Assembly (NCBI RefSeq): GCF_027627455.1
Contig: NZ_CP115483.1
Coordinates: forward strand, 3,348,001 to 3,412,000
Origin: Sphingobacterium sp. SYP-B4668
GTDB taxonomy: Bacteria > Bacteroidota > Bacteroidia > Sphingobacteriales > Sphingobacteriaceae
Reading direction: 5' to 3'
Length of the DNA: 64,000 nucleotides
Position numbers and translations under genes: made by a program. Positions 26,214 through 33,603 of this stretch are shown piece by piece; position 1 is the stretch's first letter; each line of letters starts with the position of its first letter. The notes under the pieces are model-generated. The model saw only the letters and a list, made by a program, of their open reading frames with translations, did not search any database and was not told where the DNA came from.

Positions 26214-26963
26214 ATGGAACAAAGGCCAACTGCCCGTTTTATTGATTTTGACAATGGAGAATCCATTGCCCATTCGTTGCGTACTATATATGCGAAGGAG
26301 ATCGTGCATGATATCGGCAAGGGAAAGATCAATGAACTATATCAATTTGCCAAAAAAGCATTATTGACCGACAAAGCCGAATACTATTGCTCGCAATATC
26401 ATATATCCATGCTTTACAATTATGAAAAAGATCAAATCTATGCAAAAGGAATTAGGTCACTGAAGGATTCTATAGATGATATCTGGTATAAAATTGCATT
26501 GACTGCCCAGAAAATAGGATTTGAAAATTTAAAAATTCTTAAAGAACTGGCCTGTCAAGATCAGCTATATATACTTCGAACTACATCCAATCAGGGCCTG
26601 TACTCCTATCTAATGAAAGAATCTGCAGAGCAAATGATCGTAGACCAACTATCTACACCCTACACCCGCCTGCCACATATTGTACGCACTATTATACAAA
26701 TAGGCTATGACCACCAAATTCACGGCATCGAACAATTAGAAAACGCCTTAATACGAAAGTCGAAACCCTATATTATTAAATTCTATACTAAGATAAGCCC
26801 CGAAACGGCGTTGGCTGCTATCAAAATTGGCTTACAATATCTCCTGAATTACATTCAGGATCCAAACGAGAATCAGAGGCTAATCAAGTCTACCAACGTA
26901 CTCCTAGATACCGATAAAAGTATGGTCATGCCAAGCAAAATATGCTATGTCAAAAAAATATAG
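26214..26963 (+). CDS. hypothetical protein (unrecognised, mostly helical)
   Basis: 249 aa, starting MEQRPTARFIDFDNGES. I do not recognise a family. No signal peptide or membrane segment is seen. The composition (many I, K, Q, Y; few G and P) and pattern suggest an all-helical cytosolic protein. A Cys/Tyr-rich patch lies near residues 57-68 (EYYCSQYHISML). The codon pattern looks like its neighbours. It stands alone between the CDF gene and the convergent arginase gene; neighbours do not hint at a role. Confidence 0.65.
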   Translation: MEQRPTARFIDFDNGESIAHSLRTIYAKEIVHDIGKGKINELYQFAKKALLTDKAEYYCSQYHISMLYNYEKDQIYAKGIRSLKDSIDDIWYKIALTAQKIGFENLKILKELACQDQLYILRTTSNQGLYSYLMKESAEQMIVDQLSTPYTRLPHIVRTIIQIGYDHQIHGIEQLENALIRKSKPYIIKFYTKISPETALAAIKIGLQYLLNYIQDPNENQRLIKSTNVLLDTDKSMVMPSKICYVKKI

Positions 26964-27037
26964 TGGAGTAGAAGCACCCCTCATTATGTGAACATATCCG
27001 CTTCTGAATGCATTATATTAACTTCTTCCTTTAGCTT

Positions 27038-27994
27038 TTATGCTCTCTCCAGTAAAGGAGTTACTTGCTCCAAAATGTCAAAAGTGACCTCAGCCATTCT
27101 ATTACCTCGGTTGTCCAATAAAGGATTAACCTCCACCACCTCCAAACAGACAATCTTAGTAGAGGCCATTAGCCCCTTTAGTAACAGTGTGACTTCCGAA
27201 GGGAAAAATCCTCGTGGGACAGGTGTACCCGTTCCTTCAGATATCATCACACTGTCCATGCTGTCCACATCAAATGACACATACAATATGTCGCAGTGGC
27301 GCATTTGATTGAATACCTCTTCCACACAACATTTTATTGTTTTATCTCGCACTTCATTCACCCGATAGTTTTTGATGCCCAAACGCGCCATCAAAGCCTC
27401 TTCAGCGTCTTCGGTATCCCGCACACCAAAATAAACCAAATCTTCAGGTAGTACCTTCACTTCTGGAATACCGATATGTTTTAATTTTTCCCAATATAAG
27501 CGAGTATGCTCGTCAACCTCATTTTGTTTGCTATCCAAATTATCCTGCTGCATCACTGATGCAAGTGGCATGCCATGCAGGTTGCCAGAGGGAGTTGTGT
27601 AAGGCGAATGGATGTCGGCATGCGCATCTATCCAGACCACTCCCAAACGCTTGTTGGGAAATGCAGCCTTGATGCCCCCTATCGTACCAATTGCCGAAGA
27701 ATGGTCACCAGAGAATACCAACGGAATGTTATCCTTCAATAAACTATCTTCCACGATAGTAGACACCTGTCTGCACTGTTGATACACCTCTTTGATATGC
27801 TTACCAAATGGATTTGCATCTGTCTCATATATCGAATCATTTCGTGTCTGTACATCCACCGAAGGATATTTCTTAAAAAATAGACTTCCCTTATTTATAG
27901 CGGCAATCTCAATCGCATCGATTCCCATATCGGAACCTCTAGTTCCAGCACCTATATCCGATCTATTCTTAATCAGTTCTATCGACTTTTTCAT
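27038..27994 (-). CDS. rocF: arginase
   Basis: 318 aa, ureohydrolase family. The binuclear manganese ligands are all visible: GDHSSAIGT (His), [11 protein letters not shown] (Asp, His, Asp) and SFDVDSMDS (Asp, Asp), plus the CLEVVEVNP glutamate. The family length is about 300-320 aa. It hydrolyses arginine to ornithine and urea. Its start codon overlaps the stop of the ornithine aminotransferase gene by 4 bp (ATGA), so the two are coupled; together they convert arginine to glutamate semialdehyde. A divergent Lrp-type regulator precedes the operon. Confidence 0.94.
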   Translation of the reverse strand: MKKSIELIKNRSDIGAGTRGSDMGIDAIEIAAINKGSLFFKKYPSVDVQTRNDSIYETDANPFGKHIKEVYQQCRQVSTIVEDSLLKDNIPLVFSGDHSSAIGTIGGIKAAFPNKRLGVVWIDAHADIHSPYTTPSGNLHGMPLASVMQQDNLDSKQNEVDEHTRLYWEKLKHIGIPEVKVLPEDLVYFGVRDTEDAEEALMARLGIKNYRVNEVRDKTIKCCVEEVFNQMRHCDILYVSFDVDSMDSVMISEGTGTPVPRGFFPSEVTLLLKGLMASTKIVCLEVVEVNPLLDNRGNRMAEVTFDILEQVTPLLERA

Positions 27995-29277
27995 ACAAAT
28001 GATTTCAATGATTTTTCGATTAAGCCAAGACTCTCTTCTATTTGTGCTTGATTAATGACCAATGGGGGGGCCAATCGTATTTTGTTTCCATGGGTAGGTT
28101 TAGCTAACAGTCCATTCTCCTTGAACTTCAGGCATACGTTCCAGGCAAGATCATCATCCTCGCTACAATCCATTTCGATGGCAGTAAGTAGCCCCTTGCC
28201 CCTGACCTCCTTAATCAGACCCAATCTGCGAGCTATATCCTCAAGTCCGGCCCGGAAAATCTCGCCCATTTTTTTGCTATTTGCAGCTAGCCCCTCATCC
28301 AATACCACCTGTAGAGCTTCAACCGCCACTGCACAAGCCAATGGATTACCGCCATAGGTCGAACCATGTTCACCTGGCTTGATCGTCAGCATGATTTCAT
28401 CATCTGCCAACACCGCAGATACGGGCAGTACACCTCCAGACAGCGCCTTCCCTAAAATCAAGATATCAGCCTTACTTCCGTGTTCCTTTGCCGACACATC
28501 ATATGAAGCCAATAAGCTTCCTGTTCGTGCTATACCCGTCTGTATCTCATCGACTATGAGCAAGACATTATTTATTGTGCACAACTCACGTATTGCTCGA
28601 AGATATCCTTCATCTGGAATAATGATTCCGGCCTCCCCTTGTATTGGCTCCACTATAAATCCAGCAATATTTTTATCGGACGCCAACAACTGCGCAAAGG
28701 CTTGCACATCGTTGTATGGCACCTGCACCATCCCGGAAACAAACGGACCAAACCCTTTGGTGCTTGTCTCATCATTTGATGCGGAGATCACTGATATCGT
28801 CCGACCGTGAAAATTATCCTTTGCAAACACGATCTTAGCTTGATCAGCGGCTACCCCTTTTACCGTGTACGCCCATTTACGGCACAGTTTAAGGGCAGTC
28901 TCCACAGCCTCTACTCCCGAATTCATGACCAATGCTTTGTCATAGCCAAAAAGTTCACACATATACTCTTCAAAATCACCTAGCTTATTGTTATAAAATG
29001 CCCTCGAAGTAAGTGTCAATTTAGCGGCCTGTTCATTTAGCGCGCGGATAATACGGGGGTGACAATGCCCTTGATTAACTGCTGAATAAGCCGATAAAAA
29101 ATCAAAATACTTATTACCCTCCACATCCCAGACAAATACGCCTTCACCCTTTTCCAATACCACCGGCAAAGGATGATAATTATGCGCTCCGTATTGGCTT
29201 TCTTTAGCGATAAAAGCCTCGCTCTTTGTCAAATTCGCCTGAGTTCCCATATCTTTAAGTTTTTGTTTACAATCCAA
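27991..29277 (-). CDS. rocD: ornithine--oxo-acid aminotransferase
   Basis: 428 aa by the longest frame; MGTQAN (29247 region) is an alternative start that fits the family's usual N-terminus. It is a class III PLP-dependent aminotransferase: [56 protein letters not shown], and the PLP lysine in ILGKALSGG (about residue 274). The [17 protein letters not shown] block is the rocD signature. It turns ornithine and 2-oxoglutarate into glutamate semialdehyde and glutamate. It is first in a two-gene operon with arginase. Confidence 0.94.
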   Translation of the reverse strand: MDCKQKLKDMGTQANLTKSEAFIAKESQYGAHNYHPLPVVLEKGEGVFVWDVEGNKYFDFLSAYSAVNQGHCHPRIIRALNEQAAKLTLTSRAFYNNKLGDFEEYMCELFGYDKALVMNSGVEAVETALKLCRKWAYTVKGVAADQAKIVFAKDNFHGRTISVISASNDETSTKGFGPFVSGMVQVPYNDVQAFAQLLASDKNIAGFIVEPIQGEAGIIIPDEGYLRAIRELCTINNVLLIVDEIQTGIARTGSLLASYDVSAKEHGSKADILILGKALSGGVLPVSAVLADDEIMLTIKPGEHGSTYGGNPLACAVAVEALQVVLDEGLAANSKKMGEIFRAGLEDIARRLGLIKEVRGKGLLTAIEMDCSEDDDLAWNVCLKFKENGLLAKPTHGNKIRLAPPLVINQAQIEESLGLIEKSLKSFV

Positions 29278-29318
29278 AATTATAAAATATAACGCACAGA
29301 CCGCAAACTAAAGTAAAA

Positions 29319-29353
29319 TTTGACTCATCAAGTCATTTAAATTAGTAAATTTG
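29319..29353 (+). promoter_or_regulatory. Bacteroidota-type promoter of the Lrp-type gene
   Basis: TTTG at 29319-29322 and TAAATTTG at 29346-29353, spaced by 23 nt, match the -33 TTTG and -7 TAnnTTTG boxes known for Bacteroidota. A transcript starting a few bases downstream would begin before ATG 29381 and after the in-frame TTG at 29351, which rules out that TTG as the start. Confidence 0.6.
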
Positions 29354-29380
29354 AACAACAACAACAACAAACCCTTCCAT

Positions 29381-29827
29381 ATGTTAGATGACTTTGACAT
29401 TCGTATATTAAAAATGTTAGACAAGGATGGCCGTATGGCTTATTCAGCAATCGCCAATGAGATGGGGGTATCCAATACCATGATTCATCAGCGCATTGCT
29501 CGAATGGTCGAACAAGGTATCCTAGAAGGTACCAAGCCTATGTTGAATGAGAAGAAGCTAGGCTACGACTGGGGCGCATTTACGAGCCTAAGTCTTGAAA
29601 AAGACCATGACTCCCAACGTGTTATCGAAGAACTCAAAAAAATACCAGAAGTCACAGAATGCTATTTTATAACTGGTAACTACACCCTTTATATCAAAAT
29701 CATTGCGAAGAACCACGAACACATGCGTCAACTGCTATACGAAGAGATAGACAATATTCCAGGCATCGCTAAAACAGACTCCATAATTGAGTTAGGCTGT
29801 GCATTCAAGCGCAACATCATATTATAA
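29381..29827 (+). CDS. Lrp/AsnC-family transcriptional regulator
   Basis: 148 aa from ATG 29381 (MLDDFDIRILKMLDKDGR). An upstream in-frame TTG at 29351 would add an Asn-rich tail and overlaps the -7 box, so it is rejected. The winged HTH (AYSAIANEMGVSNTMIHQRIARM) is followed by the RAM ligand-binding domain (VIEELKKIPEVTECYFITGNYTLYIKII). It is divergent from rocD-rocF, with about 100 bp between the starts. Control of arginine breakdown in response to arginine or ornithine is the likely role. Confidence 0.92.
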   Translation: MLDDFDIRILKMLDKDGRMAYSAIANEMGVSNTMIHQRIARMVEQGILEGTKPMLNEKKLGYDWGAFTSLSLEKDHDSQRVIEELKKIPEVTECYFITGNYTLYIKIIAKNHEHMRQLLYEEIDNIPGIAKTDSIIELGCAFKRNIIL

Positions 29828-29864
29828 CACCGTCTTTATGCGGTATACAGCATTCTAACAGATG

Positions 29865-30182
29865 CTATTCCTTATTCTTAGACTGTCCTGTCGGCATGAA
29901 GCATAGGCCATGTGCAGCCAATGCTGATCTAAATATAGGTAGAGAGGCTTTGCCTATTCCATGAAGATTCAGAATTTCCTTCTCTGTGAATGTCGATAAT
30001 TCTTCGAGCGTAATGATTCCATGATGCAAAAGGGCATTCCTCGCGGGATTGCTCAGCAAAGCCAAGAAACCAGCGAACGGCTTCTTACTTTTTTCACAAA
30101 TAGGACAAGTTGGGCAATCCGAACTTTTATAGAACTGGTGCCCATTGTCACAGATTTTCAAATTTTTGGAAGTCGTCATCAT
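29865..30182 (-). CDS. zinc-finger plus RNA polymerase alpha-CTD-like helix-hairpin-helix protein
   Basis: About 105 aa from MMTTSKNLK (30182; an in-frame ATG at 30209 is possible). N-terminal CDNGHQFYKSSDCPTCPICEK holds five Cys/His positions of a short zinc ribbon. The rest (NPARNALLHHGIITLEELSTFTEKEILNLHGIGKASLPIFRSAL, about residues 54-97) has the helix-hairpin-helix pattern of the alpha subunit C-terminal domain. Such stand-alone proteins occur in Bacteroidota; whether they bind DNA or polymerase is not known to me. It converges on the Lrp-type gene. Confidence 0.72.
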   Translation of the reverse strand: MMTTSKNLKICDNGHQFYKSSDCPTCPICEKSKKPFAGFLALLSNPARNALLHHGIITLEELSTFTEKEILNLHGIGKASLPIFRSALAAHGLCFMPTGQSKNKE

Positions 30183-30209
30183 TTTTATAGTTGTCTGCAG
30201 GCTATACAT

Positions 30210-30549
30210 ACAATTTTACAACAAAAAACCGATTAACGTCCTTCGCATAAGACAAGAAATCAACCAATTAGACTTGCTTAGTCGTAAACGAGACCCCATC
30301 AAGGGAAGCACCTACTATTTATAACCAGCTGCTATTACAAGACGGTATACGCAGACATATTGATACTTTTTTCAAAATATTTAATAACCAAGTGTAAGTT
30401 TTTCTTTCTTTCAACTACCTATTGGATAAAATAATCCTTTATGGAAGTAGCAAAACCCATGCTTAGGATCGATCCGGTCGAAACTAAGACTCCGAGTGAT
30501 TCACAATCAATAACTCGCTTCAAATCGTTAACTTTAGTCAAAAATCGAT
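30210..30549. other. 340-bp intergenic region upstream of ECF sigma gene
   Basis: Between the divergent alpha-CTD-like gene and the sigma factor gene. I see no strong promoter match and no hairpin. A 40-codon frame (30441-30563) overlaps the sigma gene start but has no support. Confidence 0.4.
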
Positions 30550-31023
30550 ATGGACGAACCTGATTTTTTAATTCTACTACACGAACATCGCGGGATTCTT
30601 CATAAAATATGTCGTCTATATCGAGATTCCAAAGAGGACAGAGAAGACCTCTTTCAGGAAATCACGTTCCAACTCTGGAAATCTCGACAAGGATTTAAAA
30701 ACGAAGCAAAAGCAAGTACCTGGATATATCGTATTGCGCTGAACACAGCAATAGCTACGTTCCGCAAAAAAGCCCATACAATTATCTATCCCCCCGTACT
30801 ACCAGATACTGCTGAAGAATTGCCATCGGACGAACTGGCACTGCGACAAGAACGTCTGTTCGCAGCCCTGAAACAACTTAATGACGGTGATAAAGCAATA
30901 ATCACCCTTTACCTCGAAGACCTCAGCTATCAACAGATTGCGCATATTACAGGAATAAGCGAAAACTATGTGGGAGTCAAATTAAATCGGATCAAAACAA
31001 AAATTCAAAAACTTTTAGGCTAA
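30550..31023 (+). CDS. ECF-type RNA polymerase sigma factor
   Basis: 157 aa, typical of group 4 sigma factors. Region 2 is at about residues 10-70 (DREDLFQEITFQLWKSRQGF ... STWIYRIALNTAI, read as positions), region 4 at about 100-155 (LNDGDKAIITLYLEDLSYQQIAHITGISENYVGVKLNRIK). There is no region 3. A membrane protein gene begins 5 bp downstream and may act as its partner or regulator. The regulon cannot be told from this window. Confidence 0.92.
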   Translation: MDEPDFLILLHEHRGILHKICRLYRDSKEDREDLFQEITFQLWKSRQGFKNEAKASTWIYRIALNTAIATFRKKAHTIIYPPVLPDTAEELPSDELALRQERLFAALKQLNDGDKAIITLYLEDLSYQQIAHITGISENYVGVKLNRIKTKIQKLLG

Positions 31024-31028
31024 ACGCT

Positions 31029-31571
31029 ATGGAACTAAACGAACTAAAATCAACATGGAATACCCTAAACAGTCCCGATTTATCAAAGACAGATATACTA
31101 AACATGCTATCCGAAAACAAGCATCCCGTGTTAAAGAGTATTCGCAAACAGTTGATTATTGAGCTGGTTGGATGGACTATATTCCTATTGTGTTACTATT
31201 CCATGTTCGACGGAAATACAAAACCACTGTGGGTGAATGCATTACTCATTCTTTCCATCTTATTGCCGGCAGGACACAATTTAATGGGCTACAACTTTGC
31301 AAAACATCTGATATACGGAGTCAATATCCATCAATCACTTCAAATCTATCTATCAAAAATCAAGGTTTATGCTGCGTCGTCCATTATCACCAGGCAGATT
31401 TACCTGACGGGAATTCTCTTATTCTTCGGCTATGGCCTAAACATCGGTCCCAGACAACATCTCGCTTTCGCAATAATCGGACTCGTTTTTTCAGTACAAT
31501 TGATTATGACGACCAAGATTTGGCGAAAGCGAATAAGAAAACTTAAAGAGTCACTAGCGGCCTTCAATTGA
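31029..31571 (+). CDS. membrane protein downstream of ECF sigma factor
   Basis: 180 aa with four hydrophobic segments (about 44-64, 68-86, 118-140, 143-160) and a short cytosolic N-terminus (MELNELKSTWNTLNSPDLSK). The N-terminal MELNELKxxW pattern is common in small membrane proteins encoded after Bacteroidota ECF sigma genes. It has no recognisable zinc-binding anti-sigma motif (HxxxCxxC). It is translated 5 bp after the sigma gene, so it is probably co-expressed and may hold the sigma factor at the membrane; this is inference. Confidence 0.75.
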   Translation: MELNELKSTWNTLNSPDLSKTDILNMLSENKHPVLKSIRKQLIIELVGWTIFLLCYYSMFDGNTKPLWVNALLILSILLPAGHNLMGYNFAKHLIYGVNIHQSLQIYLSKIKVYAASSIITRQIYLTGILLFFGYGLNIGPRQHLAFAIIGLVFSVQLIMTTKIWRKRIRKLKESLAAFN

Positions 31572-31582
31572 CACTCGCCCTA

Positions 31583-31605
31583 CAAATACATTCGGATGGT
31601 ATTTG
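31583..31605 (+). terminator. hairpin after sigma-factor operon
   Basis: Arms CAAATAC and GTATTTG (7 bp, perfect) around a 9-nt loop, 12 bp after the stop of the membrane protein gene, followed by AAAAATAG. A modest terminator candidate. Confidence 0.4.
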
Positions 31606-31733
31606 AAAAATAGCTATCCAAGGGGTTGTGTATAGCAAAGGCATATAAGCGTAATATTATAAATTTTCTTATCTTAACACTATCCGTACTACAAAGGAGT
31701 ATGCGGATATTTCAGGAAAGAGCTGATATTCAT

Positions 31734-32438
31734 ATGTTAAAGACATTTGCTGACAAAGTCATAGATTTTAATCGAATGCTACACTATTCAGGGCAGTTAC
31801 CACCGGGATATGAAGTGATGAATCCGTATTTAGATAACCCCGAAACGATGGAGGTCATGCAGCAGTTTTACCAAACTTTTTATGCCGATACTAGACAACG
31901 CAAATTCATTGTCGGAATCAACCCGAGCCGTCACGGTGCTGGTGTCACAGGCGTCCCTTTTACGGACACTAAACGATTACTAAGTGCTTGTGGTATCCAA
32001 ATGCAGTCAGCCCATACGCATGAGATATCGTCGGTCTTTATGTACGACATGATCGCCGAATATGGAGGAGTAAGAGATTTTTACAGCAGTTTCTACATCA
32101 ATTCGCCATTTCCTCTGGCTATTATACGTCGTACTACGGACGGCAAATGGCTGAATGCCAACTACTATGACGACCCTACGCTCTTCACCTTAGTCAAAGA
32201 CTTCATGATTGATTCACTACAGCAACACATCGCTTTAGGGCTCGACACATCAGAAGTATTTATCTTGGGTAAGAAAAATGCAGTTTTTATCCAAAAACTC
32301 AATAAAGAAGCAGCCCTATTTGATAAATTGACCATCTTGGAGCATCCACGCTACATTCAACAATATAAATCCAAAGACAAACAGTATTATATCAACAAAT
32401 ACATCACCACCCTTCATCCGATGGCATCTGATTCGTGA
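31734..32438 (+). CDS. SMUG2-type uracil-DNA glycosylase family protein (DUF4918)
   Basis: About 234 aa from MLKTFADKVIDFN (31734). Other in-frame ATGs at 31626 and 31701 add a segment without family similarity, so I prefer the shorter start. VGINPSRHGAGVTGVPFTD (about residues 60-78) is the modified active-site motif 1 of DUF4918/SMUG2-like glycosylases, and LEHPRYIQQYK near the C-terminus is motif 2. Family members are proposed to remove uracil or damaged bases from DNA. Cytosolic; monocistronic or followed loosely by the PH-domain gene. Confidence 0.82.
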   Translation: MLKTFADKVIDFNRMLHYSGQLPPGYEVMNPYLDNPETMEVMQQFYQTFYADTRQRKFIVGINPSRHGAGVTGVPFTDTKRLLSACGIQMQSAHTHEISSVFMYDMIAEYGGVRDFYSSFYINSPFPLAIIRRTTDGKWLNANYYDDPTLFTLVKDFMIDSLQQHIALGLDTSEVFILGKKNAVFIQKLNKEAALFDKLTILEHPRYIQQYKSKDKQYYINKYITTLHPMASDS

Positions 32439-32502
32439 TTACACGCTAGCATTCACTGTCGTCAATTTCAAACCTCCTTCACTGGAACTAACATTTATAC
32501 AC

Positions 32503-32931
32503 ATGATCAAAATATACAAGTCTAAAATCAGTCCATGGCTCGCCATCATCATACTGGGCGCAATCTTTGGTCCTGTCATTCCGATGGCCAGCGACTTCAT
32601 TTGGACCGCCCTTGTGTACATCATCGTATTTTCGGTTCTCTTTATCCCTACGTTGTTCAACACACACTACATCCTCACTCCCGACCAATTGATTATCAAG
32701 AGTGGAATTTTATTCCACAAAAAAATCCCCTTACACAGCATCCGAAAGATAGTCGAGACAGGCAATATGGCCAGTGCCCCCGCCATGTCTTTAGACAGGC
32801 TGGAGATTTTCTTCGGCAAATTTGATACCGTACTGGTCTCCCCTAAAGATAAAACGGGTTTTATAGAGGCCGTCACGGCTATCCATCCAGATATCGAAGT
32901 CAAGTTCAAGAATATCTCTTACGGAAAATAG
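32503..32931 (+). CDS. bacterial PH-domain (YdbT-like) membrane protein
   Basis: 142 aa. Two hydrophobic segments form a hairpin (about residues 10-25 and 29-47), then a soluble bacterial PH-like domain: THYILTPDQLIIKSGILFHKKIPLHSIRKIVET and VLVSPKDKTGFIEAV (about 52-125). Such domains appear in membrane-associated bacterial proteins of unclear function. Neighbours are a glycosylase and a GNAT enzyme, both rightward but spaced, so an operon is not certain. Confidence 0.78.
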   Translation: MIKIYKSKISPWLAIIILGAIFGPVIPMASDFIWTALVYIIVFSVLFIPTLFNTHYILTPDQLIIKSGILFHKKIPLHSIRKIVETGNMASAPAMSLDRLEIFFGKFDTVLVSPKDKTGFIEAVTAIHPDIEVKFKNISYGK

Positions 32932-32975
32932 AATAGTCACCTATCCGACAAAATATTGGATAACATCATAAAAAA

Positions 32976-33515
32976 ATGAACATACACATCAGACCAGAAC
33001 GACACGAAGATTTTCAATCTATTTTTAATCTTGTTAAACAAGCATTTGAAGCAGAAGAAATGAGTGACCATACCGAACATCATTTAGTAAACAGACTAAG
33101 GTATTCCAGCGCATTTATCCCTGACCTGGCACTTGTTGCTGAAGCGAACGAACAGATTGTGGGATATATTCTACTCACCAAAATCAAGATAATCAGCAAG
33201 ACCAACGAAGAATTCGAATCGCTAGCGCTGGCCCCTGTTGCAGTATTGCCAGCTTATCAAGGTAAAGGTGTGGGAGCCTTATTAATTCAAAGCGCTCACA
33301 AACGCGCATTGGACCTTGGTTTTCAATCCATTATTCTATTAGGGCACGAGCATTATTATCCTCAATTTGGATATCATCCCTTAACGACTTATGGGATCAA
33401 ACTTCCATTTGAGGTTCCTGAAGAAAATTGTATGGCCATTGAACTGGTAGAAGGCGCATTGACAAATGTAAACGGCATCGTGCAATATCCAAAAGAATTT
33501 GGTTTAGCTGAATAA
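32976..33515 (+). CDS. GNAT-family N-acetyltransferase (YhbS-like)
   Basis: 179 aa. Residues 3-22 (IHIRPERHEDFQSIFNLVKQ) are the first GNAT strand and helix. LALAPVAVLPAYQGKGVGALLIQSA (about 80-105) includes the acetyl-CoA-binding Q/R-x-x-G-x-G loop, and GFQSIILLGHEHYYPQFGYHPL (about 113-134) is the YhbS-type end. The acceptor is unknown. It starts 44 bp after the PH-domain gene and converges on the DUF5916 gene. Confidence 0.88.
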   Translation: MNIHIRPERHEDFQSIFNLVKQAFEAEEMSDHTEHHLVNRLRYSSAFIPDLALVAEANEQIVGYILLTKIKIISKTNEEFESLALAPVAVLPAYQGKGVGALLIQSAHKRALDLGFQSIILLGHEHYYPQFGYHPLTTYGIKLPFEVPEENCMAIELVEGALTNVNGIVQYPKEFGLAE

Positions 33516-33603
33516 ACAAGACACAGCTGCGAGATGACACCGTTATTCCCCGAAAAAGGTTAACATTCGATTAAGTGTACGTAAGCCTACTAAGGATTTT
33601 CAG

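Noticed and set aside
29351..29380. TTG start extending the Lrp-type protein by an Asn-rich tail
   Set aside because: The TTG is part of the TAnnTTTG promoter box and the tail is not typical of the family; ATG 29381 is used instead.
30441..30563. Short frame overlapping the start of the ECF sigma gene
   Set aside because: About 40 codons, overlaps a certain gene in another frame and shows no ribosome-binding or family support.
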